64,000 bases of DNA from Heliocidaris tuberculata (taxonomy: Eukaryota > Echinodermata > Echinoidea > Camarodonta > Echinometridae). How positions within the stretch are numbered: position 1 is the stretch's first letter; the number at the start of each line of letters is the position of its first letter. Below, piece by piece: positions 25,662 to 39,800 of the stretch. The stretch covers positions 20,296,838 to 20,360,837 of the forward strand of contig CM046838.1 in assembly GCA_025618425.1 (NCBI GenBank), read 5' to 3'. The position numbers and the translations under genes are program-made. The notes beneath the pieces are model-generated. The model was given only the letters and a program-made list of their open reading frames with translations. It was not told where the DNA came from and made no database searches.

Positions 25662-26120
25662 AAAGAATCTTTCTCAAAGCAATTGGGAAAGGTTGATTAT
25701 ATAGCAATTAACCCGTTAACTACTGAATTCTTTAACTCTCATAGGCTTAATACAGGAGCCACCCGGTTCCCGTAGTCTATGGGTTAAGAATTGGTGTACA
25801 TGTATGTATGCAGTAAGGTTTTGGGATCACCAAAATGATAAGAAATTGACTCAATTCTGCCGAGAGTCAATGCATTGCATACAGAAATATGTATATGGGA
25901 CTACACACAAATGTTCGGCCTGAACATTTCAGGGGTTTCTTGTCATATTTTGAATGTGAGGGCATATGAAGAGAAATCCTTTTCATGGGACATATCTACT
26001 ATGATAATCTTCCAAACTAAAATAATAAGCATGAGAAAGCTCACAAATTATTTTTTACCTTTCCCAGAACTCAACCTTCCGTTTAAATGTTTGATGGACA
26101 TTCATGATGAATTATCATGA
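25662..26120 (-). repeat. Dispersed repeat R1, copy 1, with a 72 bp MITE inserted
   Basis: The sequence matches 57838-58235 in reverse complement, for example GGGAAAGGTTGATTATATAG and TTGACTCAATTCTGCCGAGAGT. It is interrupted at 25712-25783 by a short TTAA element. Confidence 0.8.
25712..25783. mobile_element. 72 bp TTAA mini-element
   Basis: TTAA lies at 25708-25711 and 25784-25787. The ends CCCGTTAACTACTGAATTC and CCCGTAGTCTATGGG are inverted. A second copy is at about 50653-50726. It sits exactly where the uninterrupted R1 copy at 58.1 kb continues. Confidence 0.78.
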
Positions 26121-26487
26121 AGCAACATGTGTAATTTGTGTTACAGGTTGACCTTGTTTGACCTCAGTAACTTGGCTTTTTATCCTTGGCTTATTCAATT
26201 GATGAATATTGATTGTTTTTTGGTGTGCATTGTATGAACTAAGGAAGGACAGAAGACAGATTAATGTGTAGGCCTACATTGTATGTAAAATAAATGTATG
26301 TGTATAGGCCTACATGTACCTACAGCACAGTATTTTGATGAAAAAAAGTTCTCATCTTCACTTAGATCACTCATTGTACTGAAGCTTTCAGTGTCTTCAG
26401 AGATTTTATTGAAATTAATACAAAATGGGGGAAAATTACATTTCTGTGTATTTGTGCTAGTTTAGGTTGTCAGTGTCACTGGTGATT

Positions 26488-26520
26488 TTTTTTTTTTTTT
26501 TTTTTTTTTTTGGGGGGGGG
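26488..26520 (+). repeat. Poly-T/poly-G junction
   Basis: About 24 T are followed by 9 G. A shorter T(n)G(n) junction lies at 26990-27011. Confidence 0.85.
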
Positions 26521-27659
26521 CTATGTATGGATGACACACTCATTATTTGAGGAGACCACTCACTTCCAAAATCATCCTGCATGCCCCTTCTCCCCTTGCA
26601 GCATGTGCCCTTTGCTATCCATATTAAAAGTGTTCTTTCTTTCTTTTCTCTGTTTTCTCAGGATTTTATCTCAATGAAAAAAACAGTATGATTTGATTCA
26701 ACTTAATTTGATTGTTACTATGCAGGTTTTGATGACATCCAGTAGTATGGCAAAAAAGACACCCATTTCTTGTGGCAGATGCCCTATCATTTTTTTTTTA
26801 ATCCACATTTTTTACTGGATGCCCTTTTAATTTTATTTTTTTGACATACTTCTTTATCATTTGGACACTAAATTTTGAAATCCTGGCAGTAAATACTAGT
26901 AATGTACAACAAGTAGGAATACATGTAGATACTGTATAGCCACTTCTTTTATGAAGCTATAAACAGTGTTATTTATTTTTTTATTTATTTATTTTTTTTT
27001 TTTGGGGGGGTGGGGGAGTCATATATGAAGGCCTATATGTATCAGTTGGAAGTTGCTCTAGGATCTATAATTCAAATTACCTCATATATAGTCATAAAAT
27101 GTGTACTCACCACAAGAAGGGATATTTGTTTTGATGAACAAATGAAAGATGCAAAGTGTATACATGCACACTTCATTCTATATAGAGCTGCACAAACAAA
27201 GCTCATTATTATTATTACAACTATGTTATCAATTTGAGTGCTTCAATCCATGGTATAGTAGACCACAGGGAGAGAGAGAGAGAGAGAAAGTGATTGCCTT
27301 TAATCTGCAGTGTGCCATGGGATACCAATCTCTAAGTTGGTGACCCCAATTGACAAGGCTGGTAGTCTATGACCTAAGGACTTTCAGTAATTCTCAAAAC
27401 CACAGCCATGTAGCTCCAAACAAAGAACAAACAAACAAACAAACAAACAAAAAAATAAAAAGCAAAACAAAATGAAACAATAACTTAGGTAGCACACAGA
27501 AACAAAAACTAGGTAGCACACATACTGTACATAAGAAAAGTTATTCCCATGGAAGATAATACATATGTAGCTATTTAAATCCACTAAATAATGAAATAAA
27601 ACCCAAAGTGAACTCTTGAAAGCTCATTTTATGTACATTTATGGGCATCTGGTAGTACA

Positions 27660-28530
27660 AGAGGTAGGGTAGATCCAGGATTCTGTAAAAAAAAAAAAAA
27701 AAAAAAAAAGTAGGGGAGGCACACAAATCTCGGAAAATTTTCTGACAAGTAAAAAAAATAAGGTTATCAGATTTTATTGGTCCAGTTTTCCTCCACAAAT
27801 TCTCTTGCAAGCAAAAAGAAAAAAAAATCAGTTCATAAAGGGGAAGGGGCATGATTTTGAAAAGAGGGGGTACAATGTACACTTTTATTTCAAAAGGGGG
27901 AGGGGCACGGGCTGGAAGTGCTCCCCCCCTAAATCCACCACTGCAAAAGGTGTGAATTACTAAGAACATCTTCTGAATCTGAAATAAAAAGTTCTGATAC
28001 AGCAGCAGGATGTGTTGAAGTGGATAAAGGTATATATTTCAAGACTACTAAAGAATTTTATGGGGAGATGTTTCCTTGTTACCTGGGAAAAGTTTATCAG
28101 CTCTCCACATGAGGGAGATATTGGGATAAAAAGGGGATTTTTTTGGTAGTTCATGATACACTGGAATCATGATGCTAATAGTACAAACAATAGGCATGTT
28201 GTACTATGTAGTGGTGGCCTGAAGATTTCAAAGAATTATGGGGGGGGGGGGCAGTGGGTGGGTGTGGCAGGCCTATGAGTATGATAAGGGAAAATGTCGG
28301 AGGGGGTGGGGAGCAAAGTTCAAAACCAAATATTCATAACATGTGTACATGTAGGCCTACAATACTTTATGTAGGGCTTACATGTAAATGTACACAACAG
28401 AGTAGGGCCTAGAGGTTTGTAAAAGGGGGTGTAATGTCCCCTCCCCCCCCCCCTTGCCATTATGTGTAGTGGGTTTAGAATGTTGATTTGTAGTTTTTGA
28501 TTTTGATCACATCCCTCCCCCAAAAATGTG
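27660..28530. repeat. Cluster of homopolymer-bearing dispersed repeats
   Basis: A segment starts GTAGATCCAGGATTCTG (27667) with a poly-A run, and GGGG- and CCCC-rich blocks follow at 27835-27935, 28240-28320 and 28438-28452. Similar words recur at 15933, 60695 and 61550. No gene is visible. Confidence 0.6.
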
Positions 28531-29189
28531 TTTACAAGAATTTCAAAATTGTGAAATTGGTTTTCTGGTGATTCTTTTGCCTATGGGGATAGCCAAAGAG
28601 GAGGATCTCAAACGGTTTCTGTGGAAATTGATTTGCCGATGTCACCAAAGTTCAGATGAAAGAGTGTTTGATTTCTCTCTGCCTTCTTCTCAAATGTTAT
28701 TTCGGCTGTGAATCCATCCATCCAGGAATCTGAGTGAGTCTGAGCTGACATATTGCTTGCGAACCATCATTGTACATGTATACCGTGCACTAGTTGGCAG
28801 TAGAAACAGTTGTTTTTTGCATTGACGCAAACATGGATAATTGGATGGTTTGTGCGTCATCAGATGTTATGTTTGGTTAGCTCATCCTGAGCAAGCCGTG
28901 AAGTCAGTATTGCAGTTTTTGTTTTTGTCTACACATTTGGATTATATTGGCGTGTTTATTTGGAGATCTTTTTTATTTTCTTGGATGGATGTCCTTTATG
29001 ATTGTTCATTCAACTGAAAGTAACTTGTAGGTAAATAATTCGAAATTTTGCTTGAGAGCTGATCAATAACTGTTCTGCCTCTTCGTTTTTTTATTATAGA
29101 AAGAAAGCTAGTCGCTTATTTCACTCCAAACCTATAGTAGAATATTTACAGTGTTTAGATGGATGTGCTACCGACATGTATATGTACAT

Positions 29190-29990
29190 GTAGGCTTGGA
29201 AGAAGGTTGAGTTCTGGAAAAGGTGAAATATAATTTGTGAACTTTCTCATTCCTTTTATGTCAGTTTGGATGAATATCACAGCATAAATGTCCCTTGAAA
29301 AGGATTGCGCTTCAAATGCCCTCATATTCGAAATATAACGAGGAATAGGCAGCGAGTTGGCTGAGTCGGTAAAGTGTCTGCCTGTTGTACCAAAGATCGT
29401 GGGTTTGATTCCACCCCGGGCAGATGACTGAAGCCTGCGATGTGTGTTAACGTGCCCCTCCCCTGTTTCATAGACGCAGGCTATGTTACAGTGGAAAACA
29501 CTCCGTCCCTCGGATAGGACGTTAAATGGAGGCCCTGTGTAAAGGAAAGTCACCGCCCTTGCACTTTAAGAACCCTATTCGATGAAGGGTAGAGGGGAAA
29601 CCCTGGTGTAGTGGTACACTTGCAGAATGCACATCCCAATCAGTTATAGCGGGAGGAGAGACCCAAGGATTAGTGGGTTACAGTGATTTAGTTTGCTTTC
29701 CCCCTCCCAAGCACAGGTGACGCCAAATACTGAATAATAATAATAATAATGATAATAAGTGGTCAGGCCGAACGTTCATTGCCACATGTGTGTGTACAGT
29801 CCTATACCCATTTCTGTGTGCATTGCATGTGCTTTTTAAGTGAGATTGGGTCATTTTCTTATCATTTTGATGATTCTGAAACCTCGCGGTGTACCGATTC
29901 CTATGTAGATATGATCAACCTTTCCCAATCGCTTTCTTTTACGATCTAATCGCATGACCAGAACTCGACTTTATCTTTAAAGTGTCACAT
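29190..29990 (+). repeat. Dispersed repeat R1, copy 2, split by a SINE
   Basis: Left part 29190-29345 and right part 29759-29990 together align to 57838-58235. Shared words include TTTGTGA(G/A)CTTTCTCATTC and GATCAACCTTTCCCA. The SINE at 29348-29758 interrupts it. Confidence 0.82.
29348..29758 (+). mobile_element. tRNA-derived SINE with AAT tail
   Basis: A-box-like TGGCTGAGTCGG (about 29358) and B-box-like GGGTTTGATTCC (29401) mark a tRNA-derived head. A long body has CCTCGGATAGGACGTTAAAT, and the tail is (AAT)n from 29732. It interrupts repeat R1. Confidence 0.82.
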
Positions 29991-30110
29991 CTTCATTTCT
30001 ACAGGTCTTTGCAGTACAAATTATGTATCCACTTGGAAAGTTTTGGTAATGTTCCATTTATTAACTCTGTACTAAAACCATGGCCTACTACGAGATACAT
30101 GTACATTAGC

Positions 30111-30509
30111 TACGTTTATACAGGACTTGTGGTTTCAAAACTTTAAGTTAATGAAACAACAACTCACTAACAGCAACGAGGGTTCACACGGGTCCGAAAC
30201 AACGACGCTCGTTCTGATATTACAAGTTGAGCGATCGTAGTTTAACATGAGCAGAGAGGTCATTGTTAACATTTTTGCTAAAGTTTATTCTGTCCATTCT
30301 GTCCATAACTATGAGGGAGGACCCCCCTCCCTGCTGCTCACGGTATCTATAAGCTCGCTTGTGGTTCTGGAACTACAAGTAAACTTAAAGTTTTGAAACT
30401 ACATGTACGAGTCGGAGTCCGTTCATATGGTTTGAAACTACAAAATAACTTAAAGTTTTGAAACTACAAGTGAAACTTAAAGTTTAGCTCCCTTTGTGTG
30501 AACCTGACT
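30111..30509. mobile_element. MITE family R2 (GGTTCACAC ends), copy 1
   Basis: It is bounded by TACGTTTATACAGGACTTGT and GGGAGC-type/TGTGTGAACCTGAC ends. The body repeats ACTTAAAGTTTTGAAACTAC several times in both orientations. Confidence 0.72.
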
Positions 30510-32182
30510 ACTGTTTCTGTTTACAGCTTCATTGCATTACAGCTCCATTGTCAAGGTTTTATCAGTGCTTTACACAGTAGGAGGTCTCCCCAGAAATGGC
30601 TTTACGATGGTGATAAATGTCATAAAATAGGCCCTGGATAATGTGTACTTTGGATAATAATAGTTTGCTTGAACTTCTTTTCATGAGAGCGTAAAAGTTC
30701 ACTTTGCTTTCTAGCCATGCTAGCAATTACAATGAAAGGAGATAGCTCATTGTGGTAAAGTTGGTCTTGGGTTATAATGTTAAATGAAAAAGTAGGATAG
30801 GAGCCATAGGATTAAATGAAAATATGAAATAATCGCTGGATGTTAGGCCCGACAAGTGAATGATAATTTCTATTTTTTTAATATAAAAATGTTAAGCTGA
30901 GAAAGACACAAAGAAAAAAGATGATTTGGTTTCCAGATATTATTAGAAATGTGGCCACTACATTCTTTGTGCAGGCAATTTTCATTGTATAGTGAGTGAT
31001 TTTCCCCACGTTCTCATAATAATTTTGGACAATTTTTTTTTTTTTTTTAAATTCGGTTCTAGCATTCCTTTGAAATGGAAACATTTATGATGAATCTTAC
31101 TTGCATCATTTATTCAGAATGATGTTTAGACATTTCTTTGTGAAATAATCATTGCTCAAACTCAATATATTACCATCAACCATTTAGGCCTGTTGGTTAT
31201 TACTTGTAGTTTCTAACAATACAGAAAATGCTTTAATGTGGTCAATATAGTAGATCGTAAATAAACTGGTTACACACGTAGTTCCAATTGATAAAATGAT
31301 GTGAAATAACTGTCCCAGTCAAGACCAACAATGCATTCTGCAGTCATACTTTATATTGATTACATGTACCATCTCTGAAAGTAACTTTAATGACAACAAA
31401 AAAATTATATGTTTTGCATTACATATTTTAGAATGTTGTGAGATTTTTTTGTTGTGCATGTACTCGTTACTGGAGCATGAATTTCAAAACTGTTTGATGG
31501 TGGTAAACAATTGCAAATATTTGTTGAGGTCAAATCTCAGGTTTGTTTATCAGATTAGAATATAATAAAAATAGAATATCTAGGTTGCCTGGTTCAGTAT
31601 AGTATTGCAGTTTAGTCCACTTGACGTATTAATTATCTAGATAAAAATATCATTAATTGACAAAATATTTGAAGTCACAAAACTCATGATTGTTTGATAG
31701 CCCTTAAGCATGTGAAGCAATTCATTATTGAGTGGCAATTAGGACAGGGGGAAAAAAAATACACATGAGCGATAAACAAATCAGGTCTGAAAAGCTCCAA
31801 ATGAGCTACATTGTATAGATGGAAAACAGAAAAAAAGCTCACAGTAAAAAACAAAAAATACATAAAATCACTGCGACGACTTCTCGATTGAATCCAAAAA
31901 GAGGTCTGGTAAACCAGAAAGTATTTTTTAGACTGAATTGATGTGGGGACAATTGTAACTTTGAGCATCCGTCATGAGGCTACATAATGTAAATTTAAGT
32001 ATAAATGTAAAGCCTCATAATGGGGAAATAACCGTGAGCATTACCTAGTTTTAAAATTTGTTCACATACATATAAATGAAAATGTATTAATTTAGCAGGA
32101 CATGCTCCCTACAAAATACATGCTTTCATTTACAAAGTATAGAACTGGGTTCATGATTGAGAACTTGTAACATACATGTAAT
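30510..32182. other. Gene-free stretch upstream of DAB
   Basis: AT-rich DNA with short uninformative frames. I see no gene, RNA or clear repeat boundary. Confidence 0.5.
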
Positions 32183-33013
32183 AGTCAGGTTCACACGAAG
32201 GGAGCTGAACTTTAAGTTTGGCTTGTAGTTTCAAAACTTTAAGTTAACTTGTAGTTATCTTGTAGTTTCAGACCATATGAACAGAAACATAGTTTCGAAA
32301 CTTTAGAACCACATGCGAGCTTGTGGTTAACGCCGAAACCATGAGGAGTGGGTGGTCCTCTGTTGCAGTTTCAGACAGTATGAACAGAATAAACTTTAAG
32401 GCCCTTATTCTCGAAAGGCGCCTAACTGAAGCCCCCGCCTAAGTGTGTAGATTTAGGCCACTGAATTATGGAGAGCCAAATGTCACCCTCTTTTAATCCT
32501 ACAAAATCACCATAGTTCTAGGACTAAATACAAATACAAAAACCGAACAATAGAATTGATTTCTGATGCTCATTTCATGCCAGAAAATAAATTTGTTTCT
32601 TTATTTTGTTACATAAATATAGTCATTTATACGGGACTTAGGGGTTGACGAATGGCCTTTCATAAATCAGTGGTCTACATGTAAGTTAAGCCAGGCTTAA
32701 CTTAGGTCACTTTCGAGAATATGGGCCTAAGTTCCCCAAGCTCGTAGTTAACGATGACGTCTCGGTTCAGGTTAAACTTCCGAGTCATACCCTTCGCACA
32801 AATTAAAAACACAGGATCTGTATGTTTACTGTACAAACAATCTGTATCTACTTCCAGTGTTAACAACGATGATCGCTTGGCTTGTAGTTTCAGAACAACG
32901 AGCATCGTTGTTTCAGGCCCATGTGAACCCTCGTCGTGGTTAGTCGTCGTTACGTTAACTCAAAGTTTCGCTAACTTAAAGTTTTGAAACCACAAGTCCC
33001 GTATGAACGTAAC
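32183..33013. mobile_element. MITE family R2, copy 2, with a nested MITE
   Basis: Reverse-orientation relative of 30111-30509: it starts GTCAGGTTCACACGAAGGGA and ends CACAAGTCCCGTATGAACGT. A separate element is inserted at 32400-32727. Confidence 0.75.
32400..32727. mobile_element. MITE with GGCCC(T/A)TATTCTCGAAAG ends and TAA duplication
   Basis: The ends GGCCCTTATTCTCGAAAG and CTTTCGAGAATATGGGCC are inverted, and TAA flanks both sides (32397-32399 and 32728-32730). A 3 bp TWA duplication fits PIF/Harbinger-type MITEs. It is nested in R2 copy 2. Confidence 0.78.
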
Positions 33014-33821
33014 TATTGTTTTCTCGCCTGCATCTGATCATTAAGATGTTTATTGCATTCAATTACCCATGCAGGATGTTGTTAATTCCATTCTAATACC
33101 AGAAGGGAAGTAGTCATTTTAATCAGATTGATCAATTAGATTTGAAGCATCAATTAATATTTCTGAACCTTGACAGGCATGGTGTGTAATTATCACTAGT
33201 GACTTGAGAAGACTTACGTTGTAAATACATGTAATGTGTACAGATGCATGGTATTGCAGGCCTGCTCAGTGATCTACTAGTACATGTAGTTGAGTTATGG
33301 TTCAGAAACCTTAGATCTGAGGAAAACAAAATGTTTCTTTCATACTGGTCTATGACATTGACCTGAAATTGATGAAATACACGTATGCTATGAAAATATT
33401 TGTAATAAGGTTATCTTTGTGATGTTTTTGGTCCATATTTCTGTTGTCAGCTCATAATACAAAGTCACTTGGAAGGGATTATAAAATGCCGGTCCCATTT
33501 GATAGATAATGTTATTACTTACTGCAATAACTACATCTACACTTCAGGAGACCGGTTTGGAAACGATTTATAGTTATTCTTATTATGCTGAATATGATGT
33601 GTAATTTTGTTGCTGAACTACTATAATACATGTAACTCCTGTACTAGACTTCCAGTGAATTCCTGTATGAAATATATTTGTCTTCTTTCAGACAGAACCC
33701 ACTTATGGGCAAGTGATATTGATGTTTGGGCAAGTACTGGAAAGATTCAATAGCCCTTAGGACTAAGTGATAATTATATTTGGTTTTTTTTAACGATTCT
33801 GGTATTTTCTTCATTTTACAG

Positions 33822-36800
33822 AGACCAGGAGGAGAGATCATTACATGTGGCTGTAGTGGATTTATTAGGAACAACACGGCAAAATGATGAAGAAGACGAA
33901 ATTAGGTAAAATCAGATGCTATAATTTATTCATGAGAATGCCCCATTGACAGGATATTTATTGAGAGACCTACTTGTATCATTTTGTTTCAAATGCAAAT
34001 GATGTTGTAGGTTTAAGCTATTGTAACATTTGAAGTATCATGATGCAATATCAGTCACACATACATTTATATTGTCTGTGTGCAGCCAGAAGGGCATTAA
34101 CTCTGTATAAATGATGGGACTTTAATAATGTCCTTCTTGCTCCAGACAGACGATATGTTATGGCTGAGATTCCCTAGAAAGCAAACTGCAAGTTATTCAA
34201 AACATTTTGAAAAACAATGAGACGAGTCATAATAATGCATGTTTAGTAAGTATTTTATGTTATACTTTTACATTATATTTACATGTAATAACAAGAAAAT
34301 ACAAAGTCCTCCTTTCAATGTATACTTTCCAATGTTCTTGCACAGGAAGTTCATCTAGAATAGCTTCCTTTTAATCTAATTTATAAATTTAATCATTGAA
34401 TAGAGTCATTAATGATATATTGCACCTGTAAAATGATTTAATGCTAGCTAGTTACACATGCATGATTTCCTTTCAAGATCTTTTATGCAAATAAAAATAT
34501 GAAGAGATGAAAAAAAGGAATTGAGAAAAGGAAGATCTGTTTTAGGATGTATTCTCCGATGATTCAGGAAGCCACCGTCTGTGAGGAGATCCTGCACTGC
34601 TTCCTAAAATATTGTTATATGTGGCTTGGTTATAATGCGATTTCCTGGTGTATATATATTCATGTGTTAGAAATATATCTTTATGTGAATGCCAAAACAT
34701 TCAGCATTTCTTTGAAACATTTTGTCGCAATTTTTTTTTGTAGTGAAGTTCAGCATTTTTTATGGGGGAGAACATAGATGATGTAAAACCTGACAACTTT
34801 ACACACTGTAACAATTTAAAGGGAGGGGGAGGGAGGGTAGGAAGGAGTTTGGGGGAGACAGAGAGAGTGAGAAAGAGAGAGGGGTAGGGAGAGAGAAAGA
34901 GAGACAGAAAGAAGATAAACGAGGAGAAGAGACTAGATAGAGAAAAAGAGAAAAAGCATAAGAGAGGGAGAGAGGATGAGAGAGAAAAAGAGCTTGAAAG
35001 AAAGAAGGATGGGATGATTATCATGTACGTTTGGGGCATACATGTATATGTTGATTTGATCCAGGGTATTTTCCAAGTCCCCCCGACCTCCAAGGAATTT
35101 TTCTTATTTTGTTTGAGGTCAAGTGAGAGGTCAGACAACAGCCTTGGTTTTATTGGCAAACTGGGAAATCAGGGAAATTCTGATGATAAGTGTTTTTTTA
35201 CATCAAACTTCATTATTCAAAAATACCAAACAGTATCATTCATATCTTACAAAGCTAGATGCTTCATATTTTTTGCTGTTTCAGTCTTATAAAGTTCATT
35301 TATGGCAATGTTTCAACATTTGCATTATATCATTTTCTTATCCATGTTTTACATTCAATTGTGTTTTTGTATGCAGGGCCCCAGGCCAAGGTAAAACTGT
35401 GATTCAAACACAAACACAAACTACATGTAGTCATGTACATGTAGTCTACTCTGGTTAAAAGTAATGGATAAATGAATAAAGAAAGAAATGAATATGTTTT
35501 CTTTACGAGTTGCTTAACTTGAAAGGTATAATTTCACATTTGGACATGGCTTGGAAAGTCAATAAATTTGACTTGGAATGTAAGAAAAAAACATTTGTTA
35601 AAGTTGTAAGAAAAATGATCAACATTTTGTAAGAGAAAAATGAGTACATTCATTTCCTGCAAGAATAATCAGAATTCCATTTGTATCGTGGTATAAAGAA
35701 TAACCCTTTATCATAGAATTATTGGTAATGAAGTACAGATGCATGATGTGACATGAAATTTAGACATTTTAAGAAGGTTATAACTTTTATCAGACAGGTT
35801 TCTGGAGATGATGTTTGTGTGAAAGCTCCGTAGATAAGAGGGTGGAACATTGTTCTTGGGTATGTTTTTCTCTGCCTTTATCTTCCTTGGCAGAGCATCA
35901 ACATGTTTACAGGCGGTGGCGATCACTGCTCAGATTTATGGGATTTTCAAGACAATGCTCCTTGTATTGTTCAGTATACTGACCCATTTATTAGAGACCC
36001 AATACTGTACCCATGACCTGTAGAAACATGTATGCCTACATTAGCCGATTAGCCCAACTGTTCCATACATCATCATGTATGCTTGCTTTGCTGGCATAAA
36101 CACCAGTATTGCAAAGAACGCATCATGCTTGCATTGTATTTCGTAATTGTATGTAGGCCTCGGTGATTAGTTTTTCTAAAGAAACAGTGGCCAATTTTGA
36201 TCGTTAATAACTCAAAAATTATACCTCGTATCAGACTGAGGTTTTTACATTGTAAAGTTGGAGGTTGTAAAATTTATTGGGAGCAAGTTTTATTGCATTT
36301 CTCTGAATACTTTTCTCAAACCATTGATCTGAATATTTTATTAGATTTTTAACTTTTTGAAAAATCAAAGTAACAAAGTCTGTAGGTATCACTCATTAAT
36401 TCAGAATGCAACAATGACCACTGTGTGTTGCAGCTGTTATTTCTGCCTAATGTACCTTTTGCTGTCCAGTGTCATTTTTGATTCATGACTCTCAGTTAAA
36501 AAGGTGTTCTGGAATTTAAGCTACAACACACAGTGGCAATTATTATATTCTGAATTAATTACTGATACACACAGATTTTGTGGCCTTGATTTCTTGAAAA
36601 GTAAAAAATCTAATTAGATATTCAGATCAATATTTTAAGAAAAGTATTCAGAGAAATGTCATGAAATTTGCTCCCAATACATGTAAATCGTACTTCTTTC
36701 AACTTTACAATGTACATGTAAAAGCCTCAGTCTGATACGATGTATAATTTTTGAGTTATTAACGATCAAATTTTCCACCGTTTCTTTTAACACCTAGTAT

Positions 36801-39800
36801 GATATAACACTTAATTAACAGCGAAACTGCCATTTAAATGATAATAAAATGCTTGGTATTTTGTTGCCTTTGTTGACCTGATCAAAATAGGGACATATCT
36901 GGAATTGTCCAGAAATGTGAAATTTCATAGTTCAAAAAACAATTCATAATGTTTATCTTTTCATGGGATTTATTGTAACTTTATGAATAATTTCTTTTAA
37001 ATTCCAAAGCACTGTTACATGGGTTTGTATTTGTAATTTTGAAGAAAAAACAGAGGTAAAAGCTTCTTGTTAATAAAAAAAAAATTCATCCAGAATTGGT
37101 AAAGGTGGATTTGTATGTTTTAGGGGATGCTACCCCCTTCCCACCCTACCTTTCATACGGTATATCTTTTCGCACATTGCACGCTTATCTTGTGGGCTAT
37201 AATGTACATGTGGGTGAAAGTTGGTCTGTCCAAGGAGCTTCAAGAGCTGGAGTTCCAACTGGCAACAAATTATCTCAAGCAGCTGCTCCTTTCTAAGGAT
37301 GCCCAAAAGAATCTACAGGTGCGCTGTAGCCTTTGATGTCCGATATTCCAAGCCGCCAACTTCATGGGAAAGTTTGAGCAGTGATTTTTGTCACAAATGA
37401 AATATTGAGAATATTTCACTTTTTTGAATAAACAAAGTGAAATTTTCACATATGATAAAATTGAATACAAAAGCCTAATTGTGTCCAGAAATTTGGCTAT
37501 ATTGTATGATAGTAGTTTCAATTTGTGGAAAAAAGGTAAATTTTTACAATCCTAAAATCCCCAGTTTGACACTTTTCCGATTACTCCCTGCAAACGAAAA
37601 TAAAAATTGCAATTGTTCAAGTACAATTAATTATGGTGTTATATGTCTGATTAGTGCCCACACAATGCCCAGTAGCGCAATTTTGATTCATATATCAGGG
37701 AATTTGTACAATTTCTTTTCGCTTGCCCCCAGTAAAGGTAAGCACTGTGAATTGCTCATATCATCAGACTAGTGATAGCGAAAAGTAATTATCATTACAA
37801 AAGCATATTTTCCTTTGAAAATGGCCCGTAAGTTTGCAGCCAGGCAGGAATCTTTTGTCTTCTTATCTGCAAGGAAGATTCAATTAAGCACATGCCTGAC
37901 ATATTTTTCCTTGGCGGCTTCGAACATGGTTCAAAGGGAATGAGCTACATGTGACTCCAGCTCTTGAAGCTCCTTGGTCTGTCGTACTATTTGTACATGT
38001 ACTAATGTATGACGTGGGAAATAGTTCCTATTTTTTCCCCAAGGTACATGTACATATGGCATAACGTCTAGACGCCATTAGTTACATGCCCAGTCATCCA
38101 CCTCTGAAATTTGTGTATCCTGTGATATTAAATGAGATCTAATCAAGAGTCTTGATCTGTGAATGTGTTCTCTATATCCTTCCTTATAGATAGGCCCCTA
38201 TTCAATCATCAATATCAATTAGAACAGCACATGTACATGTATGTACATGTACATGTACCTGTAGCCTCATTTTCAGCATGTCTGGCTATCTTATCCTTAC
38301 CTTCAAGATCTCTTCTTTTTCATTATACCAAGGTTGTTATGTCTGGAAGCATTTTAAAGGGGAATGAAACCCTGGGGGGAAATCCATTTTAATATAAAGA
38401 GAGGATAGAGAGAAGTAATTTTTAAAAAGTTCCATCAAAATCGGTTAAGAAATGAGAAAGTTATGAAAGTTTGAAAAATCTCAATTTACTTTCTATGGCG
38501 ATCCTCAAATCGGCAATGTTGCTTCAAAGTGACAGGTAGAGTAGGACAACTCTCCATGTTTTTTCTGTACAAAATTTCATATTTTCTCCATTATCTCTAA
38601 AAATGATGCTTGTCTTTTTGTGAACTCAACATATGTTGTGTCAAATACATTTCTCCATGATATATCTTGAGCTAAGAAGGAGACAAGCTGCACCTTGAGA
38701 GATAATGGGGAAAATATGAAATTTTGTGTACAAAACATATGGAGAGTTGTCCTACTAAACCTGTCATTTTGAAGCAACATTGCCAATTTGAGGATCGCCA
38801 TAGAAAGTAGATTGAGACTTTTCAAACTTTCATAACTTTCTCATTTCTTAACCGATTTTGATGGAACTTTTTTTAAATTGCTTCTCTCTATCCTCTCTTT
38901 TCATTAAAAATGATTTCCCCCCAGGGTTTCATTCTCCTTTAAGATACTTATCCCTTTTGCAGACTTATATAAAATTCCACAAAACTTTGCACAGGTTTAG
39001 TAGACATCCTGTAGATACTGCCTATTAAATTTTAAGGTCACAAGTTCTGTAACTCCTTTGTACAAAATAGAAATCTTGCTTTTGTCACAGAGGGAGCTAT
39101 TCAGAAATCACCGCAATTACATGTACTAGTAACAGTGAAAAAAAATGAATTTTTAAAATATGCTAAATTTTTTTTCAAGTATAAAAAAATAAAGTTGTTG
39201 TTATTACTTAATACTTAAAAGTAAATTATAATCCTTTTCACATCCACATAAGATTTTCAATTATAATTCTTTTGTAATTTATGGCATACTCACACAACTT
39301 CAAAATGTAGAGCTGCAAAAGGGATGAAGTACCTTTAAAGATAATCTCTTTCTTTTTTGAAATATTCTCGAGCTTTCATGTGCTCTGGACTGCTTTTCAT
39401 CCTCCATATGGTTCCACCAGGTCCATAGAATCCATTCAAAATATACACAGAGAAGTCAAAATGGATAGTTGGCTAACTGATAATTTCAAGATTTTTTTCA
39501 AGATTTCAAGATTTATTGTCCATATATGATACAGAAGTTTGCTTTCCATTGGTGTTCCATGCAATATGTGAAGCATAGACAAAGCATGGTATCATGTGCT
39601 GAGAGTCAGAAGAGCATAAACACCATTATGAGCAAACAGCCATCAGGCTCTCCGCACACAACATAACAAGACACATATGGGTAGCAAGACATTGTAAATA
39701 ACGTTTCAAAGTTTTCCCTTATTTCGATCATTTTTTCTGATTACAGTGTTTTCTTTTATTTTGCTTACTTTTCAGATTTTGGGGAGGCGCGGGAGGACCG

